Assembly: GCA_016219875.1 (NCBI GenBank)
Contig: JACRJZ010000123.1
Span: forward strand, 1 to 64,000
Direction of reading: 5' to 3'
From: Verrucomicrobiota bacterium
GTDB taxonomy: Bacteria; Verrucomicrobiota; Verrucomicrobiia; Limisphaerales; JACRJZ01
Length of the DNA stretch: 64,000 bases
A program made the translations under genes and the position numbers. Numbering within the stretch: position 1 is the stretch's first letter; each line of letters begins with the position of its first letter. Positions 1 to 9,230 of this stretch are shown one piece after another. The notes beneath the pieces are model-generated. The model did no database searches. It had not been told where the DNA came from and was given only the letters and a program-made list of their open reading frames with translations.

Positions 1-123
1 ACGAAACACACGAAACACACGAAAGCAGAACCGGAACCGTCATGCTGGCCCTGCACAAGAGTCGCGCGATGGAAAATGATGAAATGGGGCCAGCCTTTTC
101 GTGTGTTTCGTGTGTTTCGTGGT
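1..123. repeat. Family F inverted repeat, copy 1 (GAAACACAC word repeat)
   Basis: The left arm (1-24) repeats the word ACGAAACAC and the right arm (97-123) is its complement, TTCGTGTGTTTCGTGTG. The spacer of about 70 nt shows no coding signal. The element may extend left beyond the window. A second copy with the same arms and a different spacer lies at 62785-62970. Confidence 0.8.
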
Positions 124-290
124 GATTCAAAATCGGGGTTCAGGTTTAGCTCAGAATTCCCCCGCCGGAAGAGGACGCGGGCGGTGGGTTGCCGCGTGAA
201 AGGCCAACGAGTGGTATCGATGAAACGTTCCTTGCGGCCAAAGCGCGCGGGTGGCCCGCGGCAACACGGCAACGCTTCATCGCCTCCCCG

Positions 291-475
291 CAAGGCTGCA
301 TCAAGCTCCCGCCCGGCGCACTGGGTAGCGCAGGTTTTCAACCTGCCGTAGCGCCGACTTGCAGTCGGCCAGGCCGTGAACCTTCCAGCCGGCTGGCCTC
401 TTCCAACGCTCGCCGGTTGGAAAACCGGCGCGACGGCAGGCTGGAAAGCCTGCGTTACGGCGGCGTCCGGTTGCG
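291..475. mobile_element. Family A hairpin element, copy A1 (right end degraded)
   Basis: The left end CAAGGCTGCATCAAGCT and the internal stem-loops match the three 201-bp copies at 26046, 39400 and 48513. The right terminal repeat is not recognisable, so the end is approximate and no flanking direct repeat is visible. The last stem reads GCAGGCT/AGCCTGC where other copies have GCAGACT/AGTCTGC, a paired change that keeps the stem. The rest of the 1-566 gap shows no gene. Confidence 0.75.
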
Positions 476-566
476 CCCCTTCCCAGGTGGACCAAAAAAC
501 GCTGCTCCCGCTTTCCCCGACATGGTGTATGCTCTGCGCACGACGGATTGAGCGTCGAGGCGTGCC

Positions 567-2048
567 ATGAACCACCCGCTCGTTTATGAGATCAACGTCC
601 GCTGCTGGTTGCGCGAGTTGTCCGAGAAACTCGGCGCAAAGATCACGCTGGGCAACGTGCCGGATGCCGAGTTCGAGGGGTGGCGGCGCTTGGGGTTCAC
701 GCACGTTTGGCTCATGGGCGTGTGGACCACCGGCGCCCACAGCCGCGCCTGCAGCCGCAACCTCCCCGGTCTGCGCAAGCTGTGCCGGGACCTCATGCCG
801 GGGTTTTCCGTGGCCGATGTCCTGGGTTCGCCGTTCGCCATCGCGGGCTACGAAGTCGCCCGTGCGCTGGGCGGGGAAACCGGTTTGAAGAAATTCCGCC
901 GGCGCCTCGCCCAGTTCGGCCTGAAGCTGATCCTCGATTTCATTCCCAACCACACTGGCTTGGACCACCCGTGGCTGCGCGAGAAGCCGGAGCTGTACGT
1001 TCAGTCGCCGAAAGCGGCGCGCGAAACCTTCCGCCTCGACACTCCAGCCGGCCCGTGTTGGATCGCGTATGGCAAAGACCCGTACTTCCCTGGGTGGATC
1101 GACACCGCGCAGCTTGACTACCGCAACCCGGCCACCCACACGGCCGTGCTCGACGAACTGCGCGGCGTGGCGGCGCTGTGTGACGGGGTCCGTTGCGACA
1201 TGGCGATGCTGATGTTGAATGATGTGTTCGCCCGGACCTGGACCCGTTTTCCGTCGCCTCACACCGCCCCGGAAGCGGAGTTCTGGGCCACGGCCATCTC
1301 CGCCATCGACGAAACCCGGCCGGACTTCCTGTTCTTCGCCGAGGCCTACTGGAACCTGGAAGCGCGGTTGCAGGAACTGGGTTTCGACTACACCTACGAC
1401 AAGCGGCTCTACGATTACCTGGTGGCGCGCAACTACCCCGAGGCGCACCGGCACCTGTCTGCGGTGTCGGCGGCCTTCCTCGAACACAGCGGCCATTTCC
1501 TTGAGAACCACGACGAGCAGCGGATCACCTCGCTGCTTTCCTGGCCGGAACACCAGGCCGCCGCACTCGTCACCCTGGGCGTGCCGGGACTGCGGCTGCT
1601 CCACGAAGGCCAGATCACGGGCGCGACGAAACGGGTGAGCGTCCACTGCGGGCGCCGCCCGGTCGAAGCCCCCAACCCGAAGATCGCCGCCTGGTACGAG
1701 CGCCTCTTGACGGCACTCCCGACGACGTTGGTGGGACGGGGCAGTGGCGAAGTCATTCACACCGAGCGCGCCTGGGACCGCAATCCGACGTGCGAGAACT
1801 TCGTGGTCATCCAATGGCAGGGCGACGCGCCGGCGTTCGATCTGGTGGTGGTGAACCTCGCCATGCATCAAAGCCAATGTTACGCGGAACTCACAGCCAA
1901 GGGACTGGCCGACCACCACTGGCAAATGAAGAACCTCCTGGGAGACGAGGTCTATGAACGCCGCGGCGACGATCTGGATCGCCAGGGACTTTACCTCGAC
2001 CTCTCCGCGCACGGCGCTCAACTGTTCCATTTCGAGCCGATACCGTAG
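567..2048 (+). CDS. GH13 alpha-amylase family protein
   Basis: This 493-residue protein is a TIM-barrel glycoside hydrolase or transglycosylase of the alpha-amylase clan, acting on alpha-glucans. The four family regions are visible in order: region I DFIPNHTG (about residue 124), region II GVRCDMAM with the nucleophile Asp near 211, region III FFAEAYWN with the acid/base Glu near 260, and region IV ENHDEQR with the stabilising Asp near 316. All three catalytic carboxylates are present. The N-terminus (NHPLVYEINVRCWL) begins directly at the barrel with no signal peptide, so it is probably cytoplasmic. The C-terminal 100 residues look like the usual beta-domain. Substrate specificity cannot be read from sequence. 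A short GC-rich inverted repeat (2049-2071) follows the stop. Confidence 0.9.
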   Translation: MNHPLVYEINVRCWLRELSEKLGAKITLGNVPDAEFEGWRRLGFTHVWLMGVWTTGAHSRACSRNLPGLRKLCRDLMPGFSVADVLGSPFAIAGYEVARALGGETGLKKFRRRLAQFGLKLILDFIPNHTGLDHPWLREKPELYVQSPKAARETFRLDTPAGPCWIAYGKDPYFPGWIDTAQLDYRNPATHTAVLDELRGVAALCDGVRCDMAMLMLNDVFARTWTRFPSPHTAPEAEFWATAISAIDETRPDFLFFAEAYWNLEARLQELGFDYTYDKRLYDYLVARNYPEAHRHLSAVSAAFLEHSGHFLENHDEQRITSLLSWPEHQAAALVTLGVPGLRLLHEGQITGATKRVSVHCGRRPVEAPNPKIAAWYERLLTALPTTLVGRGSGEVIHTERAWDRNPTCENFVVIQWQGDAPAFDLVVVNLAMHQSQCYAELTAKGLADHHWQMKNLLGDEVYERRGDDLDRQGLYLDLSAHGAQLFHFEPIP

Positions 2049-2084
2049 CGGCGGGCCTCCGGCCTGCCGTGGAAGGCGTGCGCC

Positions 2085-2894
2085 GTGGCCGGGTCTGGTC
2101 GAAGATTGAATGTTCTGCCGTCTCGACTAGTCAAAAACACCGTGGCACGACATAACCGGCATTCACGAATTGGGATCAGGCGCGAGCCGGCGGCTTTCAC
2201 TCTCATTGAGTTGCTGGTGGTGATCGCGATCATTGCCATTCTGGCCGCGATGCTTCTGCCGTCCCTCTCCAGCGCCAAAGAAATGGGCCGGCGCATCTCG
2301 TGTCTGAACGGCCTGCGGCAAATGGCCCTGGCGAACCAGATGTACGTGGACGACGCGGAGGGCAAGTACTACCCGCGCACCAAGTATCCTTTGTGGACCA
2401 TCGGCATGCAGAGCTATTTCATCGAACCCAAGATTCTGGTTTGTCCCGATGACTCCGGTGCCTACAGCCGTCTTGGCAACCCCGATCTGCCGCACAGCTA
2501 CATCCTCAACGCGTGGAACGACTACTTTGAGCCGCTCCTCACGCCGCAGGAGTGGGACCTCTACATCGACGCGGTGGCGTGGACGAACGGCATGCCGGAG
2601 AGCTTCATCCAACAACCGTCAGAAACGATCGTCTTCGGCGAGAAGAACTCGGACCTCGGCCAGCACTACATGGACCTGATGCAGGTCATCCCTGGCTACG
2701 GCGATGGAAACGACTTTGGCATCATTGAGCAAGGCCGCCATTCCAAAGGCTCCGGCAACAAGGGGTCCGGATCGAATTTCAGCTTCTGCGACGGCGGTGT
2801 GCGGTTCTTGCGCTACTGGAAATCACTCAACCCAGTCGATCTCTGGGCCGTGACCGACCTCTGGCGCACCAACGTTCCGAACCTGGGGCCGTGA
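2085..2894 (+). CDS. Type II secretion-like pseudopilin (prepilin N-methylation, H-X9-DG)
   Basis: A short basic leader precedes AFTLIELLVVIAIIAILAA, the prepilin peptidase and N-methylation site followed by a hydrophobic helix. Near the C-terminus a His about ten residues before FCDGG gives the H-X9-DG processing-associated motif typical of the very numerous verrucomicrobial and planctomycetal pseudopilins. The middle is a globular domain of unknown role. The protein is expected in the inner membrane or periplasm after cleavage. The start is uncertain: GTG 2085 has a GGAAGG upstream, and GTG 2142 would give a shorter leader. No secretion apparatus genes are nearby, so its partner system cannot be inferred. 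Confidence 0.88.
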   Translation: MAGSGRRLNVLPSRLVKNTVARHNRHSRIGIRREPAAFTLIELLVVIAIIAILAAMLLPSLSSAKEMGRRISCLNGLRQMALANQMYVDDAEGKYYPRTKYPLWTIGMQSYFIEPKILVCPDDSGAYSRLGNPDLPHSYILNAWNDYFEPLLTPQEWDLYIDAVAWTNGMPESFIQQPSETIVFGEKNSDLGQHYMDLMQVIPGYGDGNDFGIIEQGRHSKGSGNKGSGSNFSFCDGGVRFLRYWKSLNPVDLWAVTDLWRTNVPNLGP

Positions 2895-2903
2895 CCCTGG
2901 AGT

Positions 2904-4238
2904 TCACTTCAGCACCCGCCTCAGCCGGTCCAGGATTTGCGTAGTGAGACTTGATCGGCTGGCTTCCCCGGTGTCACGCAGGGAATAGCGTTGGGTGTCC
3001 CAAACCTCCCCAGGCAGCTTGACGGCGACCCAGACTTGCTTGGCGCCCGCGGCGTCCACCTCGACGGGGCCGACGGCGAGCGCCCACCTGCTGCCCGTCA
3101 ACTCCGAGGCCGCGGCGGCCATCTGGCGCGCGCCTTCGACGCCCTTCACCGTCAGCTTGGATTCCGGCAGGCGGAGCAGCCGGCCCAGGGCCTGCGCCGT
3201 GGGCGCCTCGTAGGAACCGGCCAGCCAAGTGTCCGCGCCCGTCACACTGGACAGGGCCGCCGCCAAATGACCGCCGCTGCCCACCTCCGCCAGCACCAGC
3301 GCGCCGCCGCGCGCCCGGATTTTCTGCGCGACCACTTCCTCCAGCGTCGCTCCGTCGTCGGCGTAAAGGTACTGCTCCAAGTGCTCGCGAATGTCCTGCT
3401 CCAGCCGCTTCAGCCGTGCCTGATCGTCCGGCGTGTTGCCCGGCAGCGAAAAGGTGAAGTCCACCCGGCTGCCCTCGAACAACGAGGTGATCATCACGTC
3501 CGGCGCCACGGCCACGTGGTCCTTGATCGTCTGGTCGATCAACGACTGGCCCGCGCCCACAAAGCGCAGCGTGCGGGAAGCGCCGAAATCGCGGACCCCG
3601 AACCGCTGCCGGAGGAACGGTACCAGTTCGCTGCGGACCATTGGCTGCAATTCCCGCGGCGGCCCTGGCAAGGCCACGATGACGGACGGCGCCGAGTCAA
3701 AGACCAGTCCCGCCGCCGAGCCGTTGGAGTTCTTCAGGAACTCACCACGCACAGGCACACGGGTCTGGCGACGCAGATTGGGCCGCAGTTGATCACGCGT
3801 CTGGTTGAACCGCCGCTCCATGTCGGCCAGCAGGCGCGCGTTTTCCGCCAGGGCGATGCCGGTGAACTCCGACAGCACATCGCGCGTGATGTCATTGGGG
3901 GTGGGGCCAAGTCCGCCGGTCACGATCACCAACGGCGCGCGGTTGGTCGCGAACCGAAGGCCGGCGCAGATGGCCTCGCGCTGGTCATCGACGATGATCG
4001 AGCCGACGCATTGGCAGCCCAGAGGCCGGAGCGTGCGCGTGATGAAATGAGTGTGGCCGTCCGGGTAAGCGCCTTCGAGCAACTCGCCGCCGGTGACCAC
4101 GATCACGAACTCCAGCGGCTTGGTCCGGGCCGACGGTTCCGTCCCTTCTGTGCCGGCGTGGCTTACCAAGTTGGTCAAGGCCAGCGACCCCAGCAGGAGG
4201 GTCCAGGTCGGAAGCAGGAACTTCGATTTCAGATGCAT
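2904..4238 (-). CDS. Exported CinA/MoCF-domain protein with degenerate deamidase half
   Basis: Residues about 35-200 form a molybdopterin-binding-like (MoCF) domain of the CinA type, with GGELLEGA and TGGLGPTPND resembling CinA GDELL and TGGLGPT-DD. The C-terminal half resembles the CinA/PncC nicotinamide-nucleotide deamidase domain, but the family motif AESCTGG reads AEVGSGG, so the catalytic Ser is missing. The chosen ATG (4238) begins a clear signal peptide (hydrophobic LLPTWTLLLGSLALTNLV, then SHA), whereas CinA proteins are cytosolic. The frame stays open upstream to 4328, but that part looks non-coding. Function: unknown; a CinA-like fold exported and probably without deamidase activity. 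Confidence 0.8.
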   Translation of the reverse strand: MHLKSKFLLPTWTLLLGSLALTNLVSHAGTEGTEPSARTKPLEFVIVVTGGELLEGAYPDGHTHFITRTLRPLGCQCVGSIIVDDQREAICAGLRFATNRAPLVIVTGGLGPTPNDITRDVLSEFTGIALAENARLLADMERRFNQTRDQLRPNLRRQTRVPVRGEFLKNSNGSAAGLVFDSAPSVIVALPGPPRELQPMVRSELVPFLRQRFGVRDFGASRTLRFVGAGQSLIDQTIKDHVAVAPDVMITSLFEGSRVDFTFSLPGNTPDDQARLKRLEQDIREHLEQYLYADDGATLEEVVAQKIRARGGALVLAEVGSGGHLAAALSSVTGADTWLAGSYEAPTAQALGRLLRLPESKLTVKGVEGARQMAAAASELTGSRWALAVGPVEVDAAGAKQVWVAVKLPGEVWDTQRYSLRDTGEASRSSLTTQILDRLRRVLK

Positions 4239-4377
4239 GGCGCGAGTCTGGCGCGCGCCCGAATCGACTGAAAGGCAAAAGGCGGACAGAGCAAGACCAC
4301 AGCGCAAGACCACGGAACCACAGACCACAGACCAAGGGGTAACTCGGAACCCGGGAACCGAAGCAAACTACGAACTC

Positions 4378-4535
4378 AAACGGAGCCGTTAACGCAAAGG
4401 CGCAAAGCCGCAGAGCCGCAAAGGAACGGGCGCTGGCACTTTGGGTGGAGGGCAAGAGCGGTCACCTTTTGGGTGAAGCCGGCTGGTTCTCAAAGCCTCT
4501 GCGCCTCTGCGTTCAGGGCAACGGCTCCGTTTGGA
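4378..4535. repeat. Family E inverted repeat, copy 1
   Basis: The ends are complementary (AAACGGAGCCGTT on the left, AACGGCTCCGTTT on the right), followed inward by GCAAAGGCGC and GCGCCTCTGCG word arms. The interior (around GGTGGAGGGCA and GGTTCTCAAAGCC) is conserved in the second copy at 37801-37972, so spacer as well as arms were copied. It fills most of the 4239-4576 gap. Confidence 0.85.
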
Positions 4536-4576
4536 TGAACCGTGCCCCAATCTGCAATCCGCAATCGTCTGGCGTT

Positions 4577-6175
4577 CTACAAACCCACCACGACGGCTTT
4601 CGTTTCGGTGTAGTGCTCCAACACTTCGTGGCCCATCTCACGGCCCCAGCCGGACTGTTTGTAGCCGCCGAAGGGCAGGGCCGCGTCGAAGACGTTGTAG
4701 CAGTTGATCCAGACGGTGCCGGCGCGCAATTCGGCGGCGATGCGGTGGGCCTTGGCGATGTCGCGCGTCCACACGCCCGCCGCCAAGCCGTAAGGCGTGT
4801 CATTGGCGCGCGAGATCAACTCCTCCGGTTTGGTGAAGGGTTCGGCCACCACCACCGGGCCAAAGATTTCCTCGCGGACGATGCTCATACTGGGCTTCAC
4901 GTCTTTCACCACGGTGGGTTGCACAAAGTAGCCGCGGCCACCGGCTTTCTCGCCGCCGGTGACGTAGCACGCGCCCTCCTGTTTGCCTTGGTGCATGTAG
5001 TTCGTCACCCGCCGGAATTGTTCCTCGGACACCAGCGGCCCCATCTGCGTGCCGGGATCCAGGCCGGGACCGAGCTTGATCTTCTTCGCGTGGGCGGCCA
5101 CGCCGGCGACGACGGCGTCAAAAACGTCCTTCTCGACCATGAGCCGCGAGCCGGCGCAACAGCATTGGCCGTGGTTGAAGAAAATCGCGTTCGCTGCGCC
5201 GGCGATGGCCGCGTCCAGATCACCCACGTCCTTGAAAACGATGTTGGGCGACTTGCCGCCGAGTTCGAGGCTGACCTTTTTCAAATTCCCCGCCGCGGCA
5301 TGGACGATGAGCCGGCCCACTTCCGTCGAGCCGGTGAAGGCCACTTTGTCCACGTCGTCGTGGGCCGCGAGGGCCGCCCCGGCCGTTTCGCCAAAGCCGG
5401 TGACGATGTTGACGACGCCTTCGGGCAAGCCGGCTTCCAGAAGCAATTCGCCCAGGCGCAGCGCGGTGAGCGGGGTTTGCTCGGCGGGTTTGAGGACGAC
5501 GCAATTGCCGGTGGTGAGGGCCGGCCCGAGTTTCCACGCCGCCATGAGCAGCGGGAAATTCCAGGGAATGATCTGGCCCACCACCCCGACCGGTTCGCGC
5601 AGGGTGAACGCATGAAAGCGCGCGTCCGGCGCATAGGGCACGCTGATCGGGATGGTGTGGCCTTCGATCTTCGTGGCCCAGCCCGCCATGTAGTGGAACA
5701 GGTCCGCGGCGAGCGGCACGTCCGCTACGCGGGCCACGGCGCGGGGCTTGCCGTTGTCCAGCGATTCAATCTCCGCAAGCTCATCGGCGTGTTCGAGGAT
5801 CAGGTCGCCGACGCGCCAGAGCAACTTGCCGCGCTCGTTCGGCTTCATCCGGCGCCACGGTCCCGCGTCGAAAGCGCGGCGGGCGGCGGCCACGGCGCGA
5901 TGGATGTCTTCCTTGTCGCTGTCCGGGACGCGGGCCAGCACCGAGGCGTCTGCGGGATTGAACACGTCGAAGACTTTGCCCGACGCAGCCGGGACCCATC
6001 GGCCAGCGATGAGGTTGTGTTTGGGCCTTTTCAACCAGGCGAAGGCGTGCGGAACGCTGGCGGCCGTCGGGGCGCAGGACGCACGCCGGGCGTGACGGGG
6101 GCCGTGGCCGTTTCCGCCATGAGACGATTTGAGAGAGCGCGTGGCGAGGCGCGAAGAGAGGAGGGCGGTTTTCAT
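4577..6175 (-). CDS. NAD(P)+-dependent aldehyde dehydrogenase
   Basis: A 532-residue member of the aldehyde dehydrogenase superfamily, oxidising an aldehyde to its acid. Visible motifs are PWNFPLLMA (Rossmann part), KPAEQTPL, FTGSTEVG, LELGGKSPN with the general-base Glu, GQCCCAGSR with the catalytic Cys, EEIFGPV and the C-terminal PFGGYKQSG. The core from NLIAGRW onward matches the usual 490-residue length. The first 45 residues are a basic, Ala-rich extension of unclear role. The start at 6175 was chosen for the GGTGA just upstream; ATG 6181 is possible. The frame extends to 6421 but runs through repeat sequence (family G copy 1). It stands alone, so the physiological substrate is not indicated. 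Confidence 0.93.
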   Translation of the reverse strand: MKTALLSSRLATRSLKSSHGGNGHGPRHARRASCAPTAASVPHAFAWLKRPKHNLIAGRWVPAASGKVFDVFNPADASVLARVPDSDKEDIHRAVAAARRAFDAGPWRRMKPNERGKLLWRVGDLILEHADELAEIESLDNGKPRAVARVADVPLAADLFHYMAGWATKIEGHTIPISVPYAPDARFHAFTLREPVGVVGQIIPWNFPLLMAAWKLGPALTTGNCVVLKPAEQTPLTALRLGELLLEAGLPEGVVNIVTGFGETAGAALAAHDDVDKVAFTGSTEVGRLIVHAAAGNLKKVSLELGGKSPNIVFKDVGDLDAAIAGAANAIFFNHGQCCCAGSRLMVEKDVFDAVVAGVAAHAKKIKLGPGLDPGTQMGPLVSEEQFRRVTNYMHQGKQEGACYVTGGEKAGGRGYFVQPTVVKDVKPSMSIVREEIFGPVVVAEPFTKPEELISRANDTPYGLAAGVWTRDIAKAHRIAAELRAGTVWINCYNVFDAALPFGGYKQSGWGREMGHEVLEHYTETKAVVVGL

Positions 6176-6350
6176 AGTCATCACCGAGACGAAACGATTG
6201 TTTGCTGACACGTCATTCGCTGGTACGTGTAGCCCGACGGAGCGGAAATTCAACCGGCTTTTGCGCGCCATGCTGGCAACTTCTTTCAGGTTGGAGGCGG
6301 ATTCCGGCTGTGGCGGCACTCCATTTTCCGGGGGCGGATTGAAGCAGTTT

Positions 6351-6440
6351 AAGGGTTGCAGGGTTGAAGAGTTGAAGAGGTTCCAGCATTGGGCTGTGGC
6401 CATCCCGTGAAGTCTCTTCAACCCTTCAACCCTTCAACCT
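6351..6440. repeat. Family G inverted repeat, copy 1 (GGGTTGAA word repeat)
   Basis: The purine-rich arm AAGGGTTGCAGGGTTGAAGA (6351 on) faces the pyrimidine arm built of CTTCAACC words (6414-6440). The spacer contains TCCAGCATTGGG and GCCATCCC, both also present in copy 2 at 57636-57736. The remainder of the 6176-6488 gap shows nothing recognisable. Confidence 0.8.
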
Positions 6441-6488
6441 CGCTGGCAGGAGCAGCGGCCAGGCGGCGAGTTGCGGCACCGCCCCCGC

Positions 6489-7856
6489 TCACTGGCCCCC
6501 GGACGCCGCAGCTTCGATGCGGTAGAGGTGCGTCTTGGTTCTCAAGAAGAACGCTTTGCCTGACACCGCCGGCGACGCCATGAAGCCGCCGGCCAGCGCG
6601 TTCGTCGCCAAGGCTTCGAACGTGCGGCCCGGTTTGAGGACGGTAGTGGTGCCTTGCTGGCTGAACAGGTAGAGCCGACCGTCGGCGTAAACCGGCGAGG
6701 CCGCATACTTGCCGCCGATCCGTTCCGTCCAGATGATCTGTCCCGTGGCGGCGTCCACGCAGGAAACGAAGTTCTCTTCCGCCGCGGTGTAGATCAGGCC
6801 GTCCACCAGAATAGGCGAGGCGTACTTGCCCACCTGGGTCTTGAGCTTCCACGCCACGTGGGTGTCGGTCACGTCGCCTTGTCCGCCGGTCTTCACGGCC
6901 CACAGTTCCTTCTTGTTCAGGCCGGTGACAAAGAAGACCAAGCCTTTGTCGTAGAGCGGCCGGGGCGCCACGGACCAGTCGGGGTATTGCACCTTCCACA
7001 ACTCCCGGCCCGTGCGCGCGTCGTAGGCGTACGCGGCCTTGGCGCCGGCGCTGAACATCTGCGGCGTGCCGGCGACGGTCGCGATCAACGGTGTGCTGTG
7101 GGCCTTGCGCAAATCCCCATCCTTCGCCATTTGGCCCGGCACGTTCTCGTCGTTCCACGCGACCGAGCGGTCGGTCTTCCAGACGGTCTTGCCGGTCTGC
7201 TTGTCGAGGGCTACGTGGTATTGCAGATCGACGCCGTCCATCGTCAGGATCACCGTGTTCTCGAAGAGAACCAGCGACGAAGCCGGACCGCGATAATGGC
7301 GGCAACGCAGGTCTTCCCGCTTCCACAGAACCTTGCCCGTGGAAGTATCCAGGCACGCCGTGCCAAAGCTGCCGAAGTGGACATAGACCCGGCCCCGTTC
7401 GATGGCGGGCGACGGCGTGGCGTAGCAATTCATGGAAGCGCCGTTGCCCAGCGACTCCGGCACGTCACTGTGAAACAGCTTTTCGTTGAAACGAATCTTC
7501 CCGGTTTCGGCCTCCACGCCGATGGCGAAGAAGTCGTGGCCGTCTTCCGTGGCCGTGGTCAACCAGACTTGGCCGCCCAACACCACCGGCGTGGCCCAGC
7601 CGCGATACGGAATCTCCGTCTTCCATTTCACGTTGTTCGTCTCGCTCCAGTGCAGCGGCAGGCCGATGGGCTTGGTGTCGCCCGGCGCCGAGACATGGCC
7701 ATCGCCCCACGGCCCGCGAAACTCCGGCCAGTCCGCGAAGGCGGCCAGCCCGCCGAACGCCAAGTGGATCAACGGCGCGAGAAGATAAATTCGGCGAAAG
7801 CTGAGGCGGCGGAACGCGCGCGCGAGCACAACAAACGAGGCGATGTCACGATTCAT
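6489..7856 (-). CDS. Secreted PQQ-type beta-propeller protein
   Basis: After a signal-like segment (basic residues, then LLAPLIHLAFGGLAAFA), WPEFRGPWGDG opens a series of propeller blades with recurring motifs such as TGKVLWKRED, TGKTVWKTD, TGRELWKVQ and TGQIIWTERIG. These A-x-D/T-G-x-x-x-W blades define the PQQ-like (PF13360-type) eight-bladed propeller, usually found outside the cytoplasm. No dehydrogenase active-site features are evident, so an enzymatic role should not be assumed. Length is 455 residues from the ATG at 7856; the frame extends to 7907 but that part does not look like a signal peptide. A paralogue lies at 49620-50879. Function: unknown extracytoplasmic binding or scaffold protein. 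Confidence 0.88.
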   Translation of the reverse strand: MNRDIASFVVLARAFRRLSFRRIYLLAPLIHLAFGGLAAFADWPEFRGPWGDGHVSAPGDTKPIGLPLHWSETNNVKWKTEIPYRGWATPVVLGGQVWLTTATEDGHDFFAIGVEAETGKIRFNEKLFHSDVPESLGNGASMNCYATPSPAIERGRVYVHFGSFGTACLDTSTGKVLWKREDLRCRHYRGPASSLVLFENTVILTMDGVDLQYHVALDKQTGKTVWKTDRSVAWNDENVPGQMAKDGDLRKAHSTPLIATVAGTPQMFSAGAKAAYAYDARTGRELWKVQYPDWSVAPRPLYDKGLVFFVTGLNKKELWAVKTGGQGDVTDTHVAWKLKTQVGKYASPILVDGLIYTAAEENFVSCVDAATGQIIWTERIGGKYAASPVYADGRLYLFSQQGTTTVLKPGRTFEALATNALAGGFMASPAVSGKAFFLRTKTHLYRIEAAASGGQ

Positions 7857-7936
7857 GGCGGAAGGGTGGTCGGACCACGAGGCCAAGTCAAAATTGTTTT
7901 CCTCCACTGGTGGGCTCGTGGTTCAATCCGCGGCCA

Positions 7937-9229
7937 ATGAAACTACTGGTCCTCGGTTCAGGCGGTCGCGAGCACGCCTTGGTGTGGAAACTCGCCCAGT
8001 CGCCGCACGCCACACAGATTTGGTGCGCGCCCGGCAACGCCGGCCTCGCGCAGGAGCGATGCGCCCGCGGCGGCGCGCTGGTGGAGTGCATCGGCCTCGG
8101 CGCCGAGGACTTGCCCGGTCTGCTGGCCTTCGCTCAGGAGAAGCGACCCGACCTCACAATCGTCGGCCCGGACAATCCGCTGGCGATGGGGATCGTGGAC
8201 TTGTTCCAGCAGCACGGCCTGCGCATCTGGGGGCCGAACCGGAAGGCGGCGCAGTTCGAGTCGTCGAAAGCGTTCTCACAGGAGTTCATGGAGAAGTACG
8301 GCATCCCCACGGCAAAGTCGGGCACCTTCACTACCGCGGCGGCGGCGTCGCGTTTCGCCGCTTCCTTGGGTGGCAAATGCGCCGTCAAGGCCGACGGACT
8401 GGCGCTGGGCAAAGGCGTTTTGATCTGTCGCGACATGGCCCAGGCCGACGCTGCCATCGAGGACATCCTGGTGAAGAAATCCTTTGGCGCGGCGGGACAA
8501 AAGCTCGTCATTCAAGAACTGCTGGAGGGTTTGGAGATTTCGTTGCACGCGCTGTGCGACGGCACTTCGGCGAAGCTGTTCCCCACGTCGCAGGACCACA
8601 AGCGCGCGCTGGACGGCGACCAGGGTTTGAACACGGGCGGCATGGGCACGTATTCGCCGACGCCATTTTTGACCGACTATCATTTGGCCCAAGCCCACGA
8701 CGCCATCGTGAAACCCTGGTTGCGCGGCTGCGCTGCCGAGGGCATCGACTACCGCGGCATCCTTTATCCCGGCGTGATGCTGACCAAGGATGGGCCGAAG
8801 ATTCTGGAGTTCAACGCGCGCTTCGGCGACCCGGAGACGCAAGTGTACCTCCCGGGCTTGGAAAACGATTTGGTGGAACTGCTCGAAGCCAGCGTGAGCG
8901 GTTCACTCGCGCCGGTGCAACTGCGGTGGCAACCCGTGGCGTGCGTCTGCGTGGTCCTGGCTTCGGGCGGCTACCCTGGCAGTTACGCCAAGGGCCAGCC
9001 GATCACCGGGGTCAACGAAGCGAACGCTCTGCCCAACACCAAAGTTTTCCACGCCGGCACCGCGAAAGCCGGCGATCAACTCGTGACGAGCGGCGGACGC
9101 GTGCTGGGCGTGACGGCTTGGGGAAATGACCTGCGCGCCGCGCAGCAGGCGGCCTACGCCGCGGTGGAGCGAATCCACTTCGAGGGCGCGCACTTCCGCC
9201 GCGACATCGCAGGCAAGGCGTTGAAGTGA
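7937..9229 (+). CDS. purD: Phosphoribosylamine-glycine ligase (GAR synthetase)
   Basis: This enzyme joins glycine to 5-phosphoribosylamine with ATP, the second step of purine synthesis, in the cytoplasm. The N-terminus MKLLVLGSGGREHAL is the family signature, followed by IVGPDNPL, the ATP-grasp core (CAVKADGLALGKGVL, then SLHALCDG), GLNTGGMGTYSP and LEFNARFGDPE with metal-binding Glu and Asn. Length (430 residues) is standard. The ATG at 7937 is chosen because the signature starts there; nine extra codons upstream are not conserved in character. The stop is one base from the end of the convergent sugar isomerase-like gene. No other purine gene is adjacent. Confidence 0.96.
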   Translation: MKLLVLGSGGREHALVWKLAQSPHATQIWCAPGNAGLAQERCARGGALVECIGLGAEDLPGLLAFAQEKRPDLTIVGPDNPLAMGIVDLFQQHGLRIWGPNRKAAQFESSKAFSQEFMEKYGIPTAKSGTFTTAAAASRFAASLGGKCAVKADGLALGKGVLICRDMAQADAAIEDILVKKSFGAAGQKLVIQELLEGLEISLHALCDGTSAKLFPTSQDHKRALDGDQGLNTGGMGTYSPTPFLTDYHLAQAHDAIVKPWLRGCAAEGIDYRGILYPGVMLTKDGPKILEFNARFGDPETQVYLPGLENDLVELLEASVSGSLAPVQLRWQPVACVCVVLASGGYPGSYAKGQPITGVNEANALPNTKVFHAGTAKAGDQLVTSGGRVLGVTAWGNDLRAAQQAAYAAVERIHFEGAHFRRDIAGKALK

Positions 9230-9230
9230 G

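Noticed and set aside
2991..4271. Long plus-strand open frame of over 400 codons
   Set aside because: It is the antisense of the CinA-like gene; composition is Arg/Gly/His-rich with no domain, as expected for the complement of GC-rich coding DNA.
4445..6208. Long plus-strand open frame of about 590 codons
   Set aside because: It is the antisense of the aldehyde dehydrogenase, which has all family motifs on the other strand.
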